DNA of 64,000 nt from Saccharomycopsis fibuligera x Saccharomycopsis cf. fibuligera (Eukaryota > Ascomycota > Saccharomycetes > Ascoideales > Saccharomycopsidaceae). The DNA lies in assembly GCA_001936135.1 (NCBI GenBank), contig CP012811.1, positions 1,798,001 to 1,862,000 of the forward strand, given 5' to 3'. Position numbers and translations under genes: made by a program. Within the stretch, counting starts at the first letter, position 1. Every line of letters begins with the position of its first letter. Below the pieces are notes generated by a model. That model was not told the DNA's origin, did no database searches, and worked only from the letters and a program-made list of their open reading frames with translations. Of this stretch, positions 34,453 to 44,515 are shown in pieces.

Positions 34453-36391
34453 GCTATACCAAACTTTTTTTTTTTTTGCTTGATTATGATTTACAATTAT
34501 CGTTAACTTTTGATTTCATCACTATTCTTTTATCGTCAGTTTTCTGACAACATGTTATGACAACCTAATGATCTTTTTTTTTTTGTTTATTCTATTCTAT
34601 TCTATTCTTTCTCTTCATGTTTTGTTTTTGGTTTTATTTTTTTTCTTTTGCTCATCTCATTATCATTCTTTTTCTTTCTTGCTTGAGAATTTTGTTTACT
34701 TCTTGGAGTGTTACTGGTTATATTTACTCACGTTTACTATTATTACGTCATTTTTTACAGCTTTTGCTAATCCTTATGTCTTGTGCTTTTCTGCCAAACA
34801 TTCACTATACTATAATTTCTGCTTTTTTAACTGATCTACTGCACTATCTAGTTTTTCATTCCCTCATAATGCAAATGCTCATAGAATGTGAATTTTTTTT
34901 TTTTTTTTGTTTAATTGTAATTGTTATTCATCTGTATTACTAGTGTTAAACTTTATGTGACGCAAATATAGTTTGAATATTGACATTTGGTCATCATTTG
35001 TTTGGTTTAATAATACGAAATTACATTGATCATCAAAACAAAACAACAAGCCAAAAAAGTAAACGCAAAAGTGTTTCGAGTTCTAGAGCCACGAACGGAC
35101 AGAAGCATTCTAGCTAGCTACTATTCTAGGTACATTTATCATGTCTGCCATCATAACAAAGTTAGGCGTACGTATATGTGTTTATATTGCGATAATGGCG
35201 TTGATGGCGACGGCGACAGCGACGGCAACAGCAATAGCAATAGTGGTAACTGCAGCAGCGTTAGTGGCTTTATTGCCTACTGCGTAGCAGCAGCAGCAGC
35301 AGCAGCAGCAGCGGTGAACCCTTGATTGGCTGTTTCTACATATATGTTATAGCTTACATGTTGTAAAGTATTTTGAGTTTGGCAGTTGTGTGTACATTTT
35401 GAATTTGCTTGTATTTTTTATTTTTGTTTTTCTGATTTAAATTTCGCTTGGTTTTTTTTGTATTCGGACAGAGTAGTTTTCCGTGCGCGTATCGCCAACA
35501 GGTTGGGCAAAAGCAGAAAGAGAAAAAAAAAAAAAAAGAAAACAGGATGCAGAAACGAAAAGCCAAAAAAAGAAACAAAAAAGAGAAAGATAGAGGCATT
35601 GTTTGTTCACCATGCCATTTCTTAACTTTCTGTTAAAGTTGAATTATTTGCTACGCTGTTTTTGTGCTTGTAAATTTCAATTGTGAATGCAATTGTACTG
35701 GTGATTATAACCATAATTATGTTGCTATTTTCTGATCGTGATGGTGTTGTCGAGATAGGTAAGTAGGCAACGAGGGACGAGTCACTATGCTATCTTCCAC
35801 AATCATTTTTGCATGTCAGAGTACCGCGTAACAAAGGCATCTTCTTTCGATTGGCGAATAATAACGTTAATGCTAAGCAGCTCATTATTCGCTATTCAGC
35901 CGTTTTGGTGAGTGAAAAGGAGGAGGTGCTGAATCCTCGTGGATCGCGCGATCGTGAACAACGCGGAAAGCTGAGTAATTTCCCGATTAGGCAGTTACTT
36001 TTTGGCATACACAAAGTATTTTGCAGCTTTCATAATACCAAAAAGTCACCAAGAGAAAGAAAGTTTTCGGTAAAACTTTGATACTATGACTTTACAAGCT
36101 TTTTTTTTTTTTTTTCTTTTGCCAAATGGGGACTAGAACACTAAATCTTGGATTGCAGTTGAGTGCTATCTATAGCAATATAGTATGTTTAACAGGTGCT
36201 ACTACATCAGGCAACGTGTCGTGTCACGCAAGAGTCTGTCACAATATCTCAATTGTACTACCTCTCTTGCCAATGATAGCATTCTAAACAGGAGGATTCT
36301 GCCGATATGGAAAGGATGGTGGGATGTGCTGAATTGGTGATCTTATTCAGGCTTTTTTCCGGAATTAGCCACTAATGCTTTGGAAGAGGAG

Positions 36392-36427
<36 letters not shown>

Positions 36428-39400
36428 AATACTACGTAGGTATCGTTATCGTTTGATCATTCATTTAAAGGAAAAGAAGAAGAAAAAAAACTCAAAGCTT
36501 TGGCTTTTTTGCTCATTTTTGCTTTCGATTGAGTTATTAGCGGTGCCTACATGAATCACTGTGGGCGTTTTTGGGCTTCCATCAATCACAGTTTTGGCTC
36601 GTGTGCGTGCTTGATGACACTATTTTGCTTATCTAAATATCCAGAATTGAGTTGCCCTTCTATCGGTTTGTATACCTAACTGCGTCTTTCTGGGAAACTT
36701 GAATACGAGTTTTCACTCTTGATTTGATCTCTTTGTGAATACGTACCAAAATAACCAATTTTCGCGCCCATATTTTCGTTTCTTTGCAAAAAAAAAAAAA
36801 AAAAGTATTGCGGTTAAAGTCGAGGCTTGTAAGGGTGGTGCGAGAAGCGGAAAGCGAAAAGCGAGAAAGTTTTCAGAAAACTCACAAATCATAAAGTTTG
36901 CGAGGAGAGGAGGGGGGGCTTTTCTTTCTACCTACAAGACTCATGACTTAACGTTTGTCAGTTTGCATCCACCTATCAAGTAAAATGGAAAAAAAATAAT
37001 GGATTTAAAGAAACACTTTCCTAAGATTATATGTTGTGGTTTGATTGCATTACTTGTATAAAGTTAAATTCCAGACCAATTGATAGCCGGCGTAACGTTT
37101 TATATGCTACACCAGGCCTGTTGCAACCAACTCAACAACGACACAGAAGACGCGTTAAAGCGCAATGGCTCACTGCCCAGGAAATACAAGTGGGAAGCAG
37201 TATGGCACCGAGAAACTTCAAGGAACTAGCGGGTGCCAAATCACTCGAAAGTAGCCGGACTGCGAAGATTAAGAACCACGATACGACCATCTCCTCGAAT
37301 GGAGGAAATGGGTGGCAGAAAGATGAAGGTTCAACATAAGCACGGATATGTTATTCTAAATGATTAAGTACTCAAAGGTAAAAGAAGCTTTGCTACTGTG
37401 TTTAAATTTATTGAATTGAGCCATTCAATGACAATGGGATTTCAATTATGGTGCCGCGATCAATGATATTGAGAGTTGTCAAATTTTTTGACTTACCTAG
37501 CATTATGGCCTCAATGACAGGGGACAAATGCAGAAGATCTCTAAGTGACGCCAGAATCTACTGTTTAACATATATGGCCAGATGTGTAGTTGAACAACAA
37601 ACATCTCTATTGTTATATTTGTACATGTGTATCATTAATGCTAAACAGAATTGGGTTTGGTTGGGATATTTGGATCGGCCAGGTTTGAATGTGTGCCCTT
37701 ATAAGTCTAGTAAAATATAGCAAACTTGTTTAAACCATGAACTTTATTATATATTATAATCACCTGCCTCAATTGGATGCAGTTGGGTATCCAGGGTCTG
37801 TTAATTAAAAGAAAAGCGGCAGTTCCTGTTTTTGCTGCTAATGAATTTAAACTTTCATCGGTACACTCGATACCGTTGATTTGATAAATTAATGAACTAA
37901 TCGAGAAGCGCCAAGTATTGTTTAATTCAGCTAGCTAATTACAAATGTTACAGTACAGTCGGATGACAGCAGTCGAGGCGCTGGCTGGTATTGAGCCATT
38001 CAGCTTACCAAAATAAGACATATCAATGATAAAATAGTGCTGTACTGATTATTACCTATAGGATTAATGGCACCCGCTGCTGCAATTTGGGTAAAATTAG
38101 AAGCGGTAGTTAAAGTTAAGTTTGCAATTTGGATAGTGGATGGACAAATAATATAAGAAAATTTGGTGCACTTTTCTGATATGATTAATGTTGCCTACGC
38201 AATTTGTTGTTTTGTTTTCGACTAATAAGAAAATTAGTGTGTTGGACCAAGTGGATATAACCATGATATTAATGGCACACTACAGTCTCTTTCTCGCTTT
38301 CAACTATGGTGACAGAATTTTTTTTTTTTTTTTTTGGCATTTTGTACTGGGGGCAGCAGATACAGTGTTCATAGAAACCCATCCCCTTCTATTGGAACAA
38401 ATCTATCCATTTTTGGATGGGCAGGTAGCATGGTGAGGTCGAGATTTCCAACAAAGATGAACTTAAGCTAGAGCAAGAAATAGCCGTACCCTAGTTAGAG
38501 CTATTGTGACTGGAGTTGTTTTTGCAGTTACCATACTTGGTAGGAAGTAAACATAAACTGGAAGAGAAGTGCCACTGATTGGCACTGCAAGTGAAGCCAG
38601 AGTGATTTTCGTCTTCGGAATCTTGTCTCTATTTTTTTGGCCTTTTGCACGATATCAAAATGGATCAAGCACAAGCGGCGAAGAACTGGCCAGATAATGC
38701 AATTAGCAAATCTCTTGTTTTAGACAGTCGAGAACGGATTTGCATTGCAAGACAAGCAGATCCTCTGTCTAACTGCGCAGTATAATTGATATTCTTTGTG
38801 AAACAGAAATGTTTATATTACACCGTTTCGTAAATGGCGTACCGGTTCATAATTGCTGCTGAGGCAGCTGAATATTGCATAATCTGCGGTCACTGCCAAC
38901 GGCGCTTCAGCACTTTTGCAGTGATCAGCGTGTTTCGCCATGTCTTACTCAAGCGTATTGTCTCTTCGTGGTGGAATTGTGAGAGTAGTCCTGGTGCCAG
39001 CTTTGGGTATCGACAGCTCATGGAGGCAATATTCGCATTTGGCTGTAATATGACAGATACCTGATTATGTTCTAATAATTTTGATGTTTGAAGTAGTGAC
39101 GCTGCGCTTCCTGAGGATCCATGATTTGACACAACTGTATAATTTTCATGTTTGTTTGAATTTGCAAAACCCAGTTATTTCGATTCAACGGGTGGAGACC
39201 AATGTTCTGACGGCTATAAGCGGGTTTTGCTGAAGGCAGACAGAATGCGATGCATCTGTGTTTGTAGATGTGCAGCTCACATTTGCACAGAACAGAGCCC
39301 CATAGTCGGTGTTCTCACTGTTGCAATCCTCAGATAAGAACATTCAAACTATTATTCAAAATTACAAAATACATTGCACACAAGCTACGATTTGGAGCAA

Positions 39401-39507
39401 CAGCCCGCCTAAGCAATAACCTATCTATTTCTCTTCCTCATTAGCATTTGCTGCTTCAGCGCTGCATATCCTTTCAATATAGAGCTTCGAATTATTAAAA
39501 AAAAAAT
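34453..39507. other. 5-kb ORF-poor region between cyclin and DAHP-synthase-like gene
   Basis: Begins with the T-rich cyclin 3' region. It contains a GCA-type repeat block (35199-35233 imperfect and 35286-35312, nine AGC units) and a 35-bp A run (36392-36426). One ACGCGT (MCB-type) hexamer sits near 37149 but is downstream of the cyclin. Small ORFs of up to about 100 codons have no recognisable features. Confidence 0.5.
36392..36426. repeat. 35-bp poly(A) tract
   Basis: Uninterrupted A run in intergenic DNA; such tracts exclude nucleosomes and are length-unstable. Confidence 0.9.
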
Positions 39508-41263
39508 ATGATTTCCAACAATCCAGAAAATACCATTGCCACAGAGAATAAAAGTGAATTTGAACCTCAAGCCAATGTTCCAGTGAGCGTACATAACTCT
39601 GGGAGTGTAACAGTCACCAAAAGAGAAACCGTATGGGACTATGGCATTCAACCATCTTCTTCCACTTCCATTCCCCTTTCAAGTAGTGGCTCGGCGCTTA
39701 ATTTGTGTGGTAACTATTCTTGACCTTTGTCCTTTATGTTGATACTGAATTTACGCAAGGCGAAACTAACGATGCTGTTTCCCAATAGAAAGAGGTAATG
39801 TGGCGGTAGCTAATCCAGAATTAGTGCAAAGGTATCTATATCAGATTACCGAGGAATTGACAAAAAAAATCATCACAACAAGAGATTATCTTACGAAGAT
39901 GCTGCATAATGACACTGTGGACGGCTCTTCGTCCCCCCTTTTGGTGCTTACTGGGCCCAGCTATATTACTTGCCCTATACAGGCAAAAGCGTGTGCTAAC
40001 TGGTTGAATTTGATTTCAGTAGACAATAAAAAGACAAACGACCTTTCTATTGACTCGATGAGACAGAAAAAATTGCCTAAGTGCATCGAAGATATTTACA
40101 CTGCCAGCGTTAATGATGGCACAAAGCTTAATCGCCAAGACATATTGATTGCCATGAGGGCTAATTTGACAAAACTTAACATTGACTATGACCAAATTGT
40201 CCAGAACCCAGAGAACCCTGTACCGGTTAAAAGTTTTGAAATCGATAATGGGATACCAATTTGCCGCTCTTTGCTCTGCGAATTGGCTGAAAAAGTGCCG
40301 TTAGCTGGCCAGATATCAGACACAATAACACCACAATACTTGTCAGACTTATTTTGTCTATCACTTGTTAGCTCATCGTTAGCTGAGTCTCAATTGCACA
40401 GAGAAATTGTTTCTGGTTCGTCCTTCCCTGTCGGATTTCATACTTATGATGCTGAAAATCAAAATTACGATTTTGATTCTTATCTTTACAAGGTGAAAAC
40501 GGCTAAAGAATCTTTACTCGCCTCTAAAAACCCCCATCATTTCTTATCAGTAACAAAAACGGGGCAAGTGGCTATTTTAGGCACTACAGGAAACGATGAC
40601 ACATTCATTATTTTGAAATTAAATGATGGAAATGGTTTTGAACTCACAAACGATGAGTTGAAGCAGGTATTTGACATGTTGAAAGCTGAGCGTGCAAAAG
40701 TCATGCTTGATATCGGGATTGTTAATGCCGAAAACTTTGACGCCAAGCTGGAGATTTTGAACGAGCTTCTAGTTAAAGACTTGGACGTATCGAAAAAAGT
40801 GTTGGGGGCTATGATTAATTCAGGAGACATTTACGTTCCCCAAAAATGTCCTACTTCGACAAATGTTCCAGCCGATGGTAAGCAAAGTAATATTTACAAT
40901 TATAACCAACAAATATCTCTCGAAGACATTCGTCAACTGTCCAACGAAGATTTGATCTATAGCAGTTTAGAAGAGCAATTGAAGGAAGAAACAAACCGAA
41001 GCGAAATTTCTCTCACAAGTGACAGAGAAGAACGCAACAAGGATAAAATTAAAGATTCAATCTTGAGTAGGTTTGGCAGTTACAAGCAAAAAGTCATGGA
41101 TCTCAAGAAGACATTCCAGCTTGGCAGCGCAAACAAAGAGGATGATATCAAAGAGAAAATGTATTTACAAAAAAAATTTGAGAATATGATTTACGCAAAC
41201 AAACTTATCTTTGAGATAAGGGAGCTCTCATCTCAAAGAGCAGAAGCAATTCACAAGTTATAA
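39508..41263 (+). CDS. DAHP-synthase-like protein, probable pseudoenzyme, two exons
   Basis: Exon 1 (39508-39709) plus exon 2 (39789-41263) give 558 residues. The fold is recognisable as class I 3-deoxy-D-arabino-heptulosonate-7-phosphate synthase (Aro3/Aro4, first step of aromatic amino acid synthesis). Matching landmarks in order are: WDYGIQP, LLVLTGPSYITCP at about 118-130 (family GPCSIHD), IAMRANL (family MRAYLEKPR), IPLAGQISDTITPQYLSDL-type segment (residues 237-254), ESQLHREIVSGSSFPVGF (267-284), HHFLSVTKTG and TFIILK. Many catalytic residues are replaced: the GPC Cys is Ser, KPRT is LTKL, the FKNGTDG Lys is His, and the SHGNS metal/substrate motif is gone. A helical tail of about 100 residues replaces the normal end. 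It is therefore probably not a working DAHP synthase; a regulatory or structural role is a guess. It is convergent with the PFK26-type gene. Confidence 0.88.
39710..39788 (+). other. Intron of the DAHP-synthase-like gene
   Basis: A 79-bp intron inferred because exon 1 runs into a stop at 39721 while the homologous reading continues downstream. Branch-like AACTAAC is at 39764-39770 and acceptor AATAG ends at 39788. The donor GTAACT is weak compared with GTATGT, so the exact donor is the least certain point. Splicing keeps the frame, creating a Glu codon at the junction. Confidence 0.75.
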
Positions 41264-41479
41264 TAGTTGATTATCGCTAAAACCAATACAAAAAATTAAG
41301 ATAAACAAAAATGTTAACTTTTATTTCTTCCGAAAATTGATAAAAACCTTCCCTATATAATACATTTTATCTAATAAATAATAAATGCCCGAACACAATA
41401 AAACTAATCAAACAAATAAAAAAAAACATTAAAGCAAAAAACAAACAAAAACAAAAAAAAAAAATTATTGTAGAGCCAA
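41264..41479. other. Short convergent intergenic region
   Basis: 216 bp of A-rich DNA shared by the 3' ends of two convergent genes. Confidence 0.6.
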
Positions 41480-44400
41480 TCAAGAATGTACTGAAGTGCT
41501 GATGCTCAATTTTTGTTTGCCCTTCCCCAATGGCTTAACTTTGGGTAGATGACCATAACGAGACAGAGTGCTGTGACTGTCATGATATTGCTCTTCGTCA
41601 GAAAAACAAAAATTTTCACTGATTTGTTTATCCAAGGACTCGAAATGAGTTTCAGGCAATACTTTCAAATTGACATCAGAATTACTAACGCTCATAGTTT
41701 TTGGCGTATTGTAACTTATTGAAGATGAAGAGCGGCTGCTAAACTTAGTGCAAATATTTCCATCAATACCATCATCATCACATGGACCTATTGCTGGCGA
41801 AGCACTTCCACTCTTGATATGATTGTTAGGGTAGACTCCATTGGTATCGCTAGCTTTGGCTTGAGGAGCTTTGGCTTGAGGAGCTGTCGCTGGAAATTCA
41901 TCATTTTCAGCAATGACCAAATTAGCAATTCTAAATTTATTTCTCTTCGCTTGCTTTTCAACATCAGTTTCTGGCAATGAAGTATTATGATGTGTTGACA
42001 TACATTCATTTGATGACAAATATGATGAAGAAGAAAGAGAATTATTATTTGATTGAGACTCTTCATCAGAAGAGCTGTTATCCAAATTGTTATTAAAGTC
42101 ATCTGTTTCTTGACTATTGACATTGGCCATCTCATTATCTAATTGATAATACCAATGCTCATTGTTAGCGTCATCTTCAGGTGCTTCAACAACATCATAT
42201 TCATCGTCGCTATCGCTACTGTAAGAATCCTCATCCTCATCTGTGCTACTATTATCGCCCTTTTCATCTTCTGAATTGACAATGCTATTACTATTACTGT
42301 TAGCAAAAACAATATTAGCCATTTCACTGAAATTGACCCTTGATCTATTGTTTGTACGCATCGGTGTACTTGGTTCACTAGGACTTTCAATGTAAAAATT
42401 GGTTCTTGAAGTCCGCGATTGTTTTCTTTTCAAGTTAGAAGAATATAGGTCAACAAGTTCAGTAGGAATTACTTCACGTTTTTGTTTTTTTCTCAAAATC
42501 TTGTCTTTATCAACTGCGTAAAACCAATTCAACTCCTCATCATATTGGTACATGTTCCAATCAACACCATATGGTCTTGGTTCCAAAACATAGATAGAAT
42601 GCAATGGAACGTCTAACTCAGTAATATACTCCTTGTCCAAATTCATAAAATATGAAAGCAAAACTCTAGCAACAACTTTGTGAGTAATCAAAAGAGCGTG
42701 ATCCTCCATTCTTTCTAGTTCAACAATTAAAGGTCTTAATCTGTTGATGACATCAAGATAGGATTCACCATCTGGAAATCTATAAAGAAGTTTTTTTCTT
42801 GAGCTACTTGATTTATCATCAATCTGGTAAATACCTTGATAATTCTTAAAATCTTGAGGAAATTTAGCTGCAAACTTTTTGAGAGTCATACCATTGACTT
42901 TCCCATGCGACAACTCGTTCAACATTTTCAATTGTTTGATATTGAAATCCCTTTCATTAAAAGCATTGGAAGTTTGAACAGTTTGTCTCAACATACTAGA
43001 CCAAACAGAAAAATGTAACTCCGGAACAATTTTTATTTGTCGTTTTCGAGGTTGAGACTTAGTTGATTGCTCTGTTACAACTTGAGGGCGGCCAGCGCCA
43101 TTTTGTTGTTGTTGTTGTTGTTGTTCTCTCTCTTCCTCTTCCTCAAGATATTGTTCTTCAAAACAGTGTTTCTTCAATTGTCTTAATCTAAATTCTTTTT
43201 TCTTGAAATTCATAAACTTGGCCAATGCTTTACTATATTTTTCGCCTAATGGTGTAAGCTTGCTTCCTTGTTTAGAACTTCCTAATTTGCCATTTAAATT
43301 ATCATAAGTCTCACCATGTCTGGCAATCCAAATTTGACGTTCATTAAGATTGAAGTTTAGCATGAAAAAGATAACTTGAGAACTTAAAAAGCCCGAAATA
43401 TTGTATGATGTGATCTTCTTCCCAGCATTAATGATCTTAATGTACTGCAAATTTTCATTTATACTTTCATAATACTCTTCTTCTTCATCATCAATAGTTT
43501 CGTATGCCTTTTCGTAATTTTGCAATCTGTTTCTGAAATCTTTGAGAGCAATTTCTGGGTTTTTGTCCTTATAGTCAGGCCCGCTCAACTTAAGTCTCAT
43601 ATTTCTGTTAATAATTTTTTTATTGGTACAGATGCTTTCTAAAAACAAAATTTTCAAATTTGAATGGTCTGGGGTCTTGGCGCGAATAGCTTCTATTATA
43701 TGTCTTCTTCTGAGCTTCGTGGTATTGGTAGCGTCAAAGATACCGACAGTGCCCTCTTCTTTGGTTAAATACTTGATTAGCTGATCCAAAGTGTTCATAG
43801 CCCACAGTTCCCTAATTTGCAAAGATGACTGATTTTTTGGATCAAAAAAGCTAGCGTCATGATCATTATTGGACATCTCAAAAGGTCTGTCAGCTGGTCC
43901 CAGATTCTGATTTGAAAGTCTTCTGGTATTACCCACATTGAAAATTTTGGTATTATATTGTAGCCAGTTTAAGTATCTGGTAATTTTTTTGGTCAAGTAC
44001 GATTTGCCCCTAGCTGGCAAACCAACCATTACAATAACCAATTTAGAGTTCAAGTCATTAATCAACCCGTTTGGCGAGATTTTCGATTTGGTTTGTCCTG
44101 GAACGTCAATAGTGCTTCTTGAATGAGGAAGGTGGTATGGTCTGCTACTTTTTGCGGAATTGTCCATAGAGTTTTCAAGCGTCAAATTTTCAATTGAATT
44201 GAGTGAGTGCAAATCGCCTGAAGAATGCAAACTTTGGAGAATTTCATGAATAGTTTTGTCAATGCCAGCGGCATCGTCAACCGCTTTCTTGAGATTGGCT
44301 TTCATATTAGCGTCGGCTTCACTATTAATGGTGGTGTTGGTTTTGCCATTATTATTATTATTATTGACTGTATTTAAAGGAATCTGCGGATTTTGGTGAA

Positions 44401-44515
44401 TATTTGTGGTGTCTATACTAGGGTTGCTTCGGCTATTCGGCTGATTGCTCACAGTGGTTGTGTTATTGTCACGATTAGGCATGTTAGCGCTGGTGTAATG
44501 TCGCGTATTAGTCAT
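41480..44515 (-). CDS. PFK26: 6-phosphofructo-2-kinase / fructose-2,6-bisphosphatase (Pfk26-type)
   Basis: A 1011-residue cytosolic enzyme controlling fructose-2,6-bisphosphate, the signal that favours glycolysis. After a 150-residue Asn/Ser-rich N-terminus, the kinase domain (about 157-390) has the Walker A motif GLPARGKS (165-172), FNVGNTRR, HDASFFDP and GIFDATNTT. The phosphatase-type domain (about 393-650) has RHGE with H400, E534, PDGESY and ITHKVVARVL with H612. S. cerevisiae Pfk26 carries Ser in place of the first catalytic His and is kinase-only, so the intact His residues here suggest a bifunctional enzyme. A 46-residue insertion with a Gln run (near 465-471) lies within the phosphatase half. 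The 350-residue acidic, Ser-rich tail is probably regulatory. Only one in-frame CTG was spotted (43901-43903), in a variable loop. Confidence 0.93.
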   Translation of the reverse strand: MTNTRHYTSANMPNRDNNTTTVSNQPNSRSNPSIDTTNIHQNPQIPLNTVNNNNNNGKTNTTINSEADANMKANLKKAVDDAAGIDKTIHEILQSLHSSGDLHSLNSIENLTLENSMDNSAKSSRPYHLPHSRSTIDVPGQTKSKISPNGLINDLNSKLVIVMVGLPARGKSYLTKKITRYLNWLQYNTKIFNVGNTRRLSNQNLGPADRPFEMSNNDHDASFFDPKNQSSLQIRELWAMNTLDQLIKYLTKEEGTVGIFDATNTTKLRRRHIIEAIRAKTPDHSNLKILFLESICTNKKIINRNMRLKLSGPDYKDKNPEIALKDFRNRLQNYEKAYETIDDEEEEYYESINENLQYIKIINAGKKITSYNISGFLSSQVIFFMLNFNLNERQIWIARHGETYDNLNGKLGSSKQGSKLTPLGEKYSKALAKFMNFKKKEFRLRQLKKHCFEEQYLEEEEEREQQQQQQQNGAGRPQVVTEQSTKSQPRKRQIKIVPELHFSVWSSMLRQTVQTSNAFNERDFNIKQLKMLNELSHGKVNGMTLKKFAAKFPQDFKNYQGIYQIDDKSSSSRKKLLYRFPDGESYLDVINRLRPLIVELERMEDHALLITHKVVARVLLSYFMNLDKEYITELDVPLHSIYVLEPRPYGVDWNMYQYDEELNWFYAVDKDKILRKKQKREVIPTELVDLYSSNLKRKQSRTSRTNFYIESPSEPSTPMRTNNRSRVNFSEMANIVFANSNSNSIVNSEDEKGDNSSTDEDEDSYSSDSDDEYDVVEAPEDDANNEHWYYQLDNEMANVNSQETDDFNNNLDNSSSDEESQSNNNSLSSSSYLSSNECMSTHHNTSLPETDVEKQAKRNKFRIANLVIAENDEFPATAPQAKAPQAKASDTNGVYPNNHIKSGSASPAIGPCDDDGIDGNICTKFSSRSSSSISYNTPKTMSVSNSDVNLKVLPETHFESLDKQISENFCFSDEEQYHDSHSTLSRYGHLPKVKPLGKGKQKLSISTSVHS

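Noticed and set aside
35026-35325. ORF ending in an Asp/Gly/Ser/Asn and Ala repeat
   Set aside because: Starts at a non-ATG codon (ATC or ATT-type); the repetitive half is simply the GCA/GAC microsatellite read in one frame.
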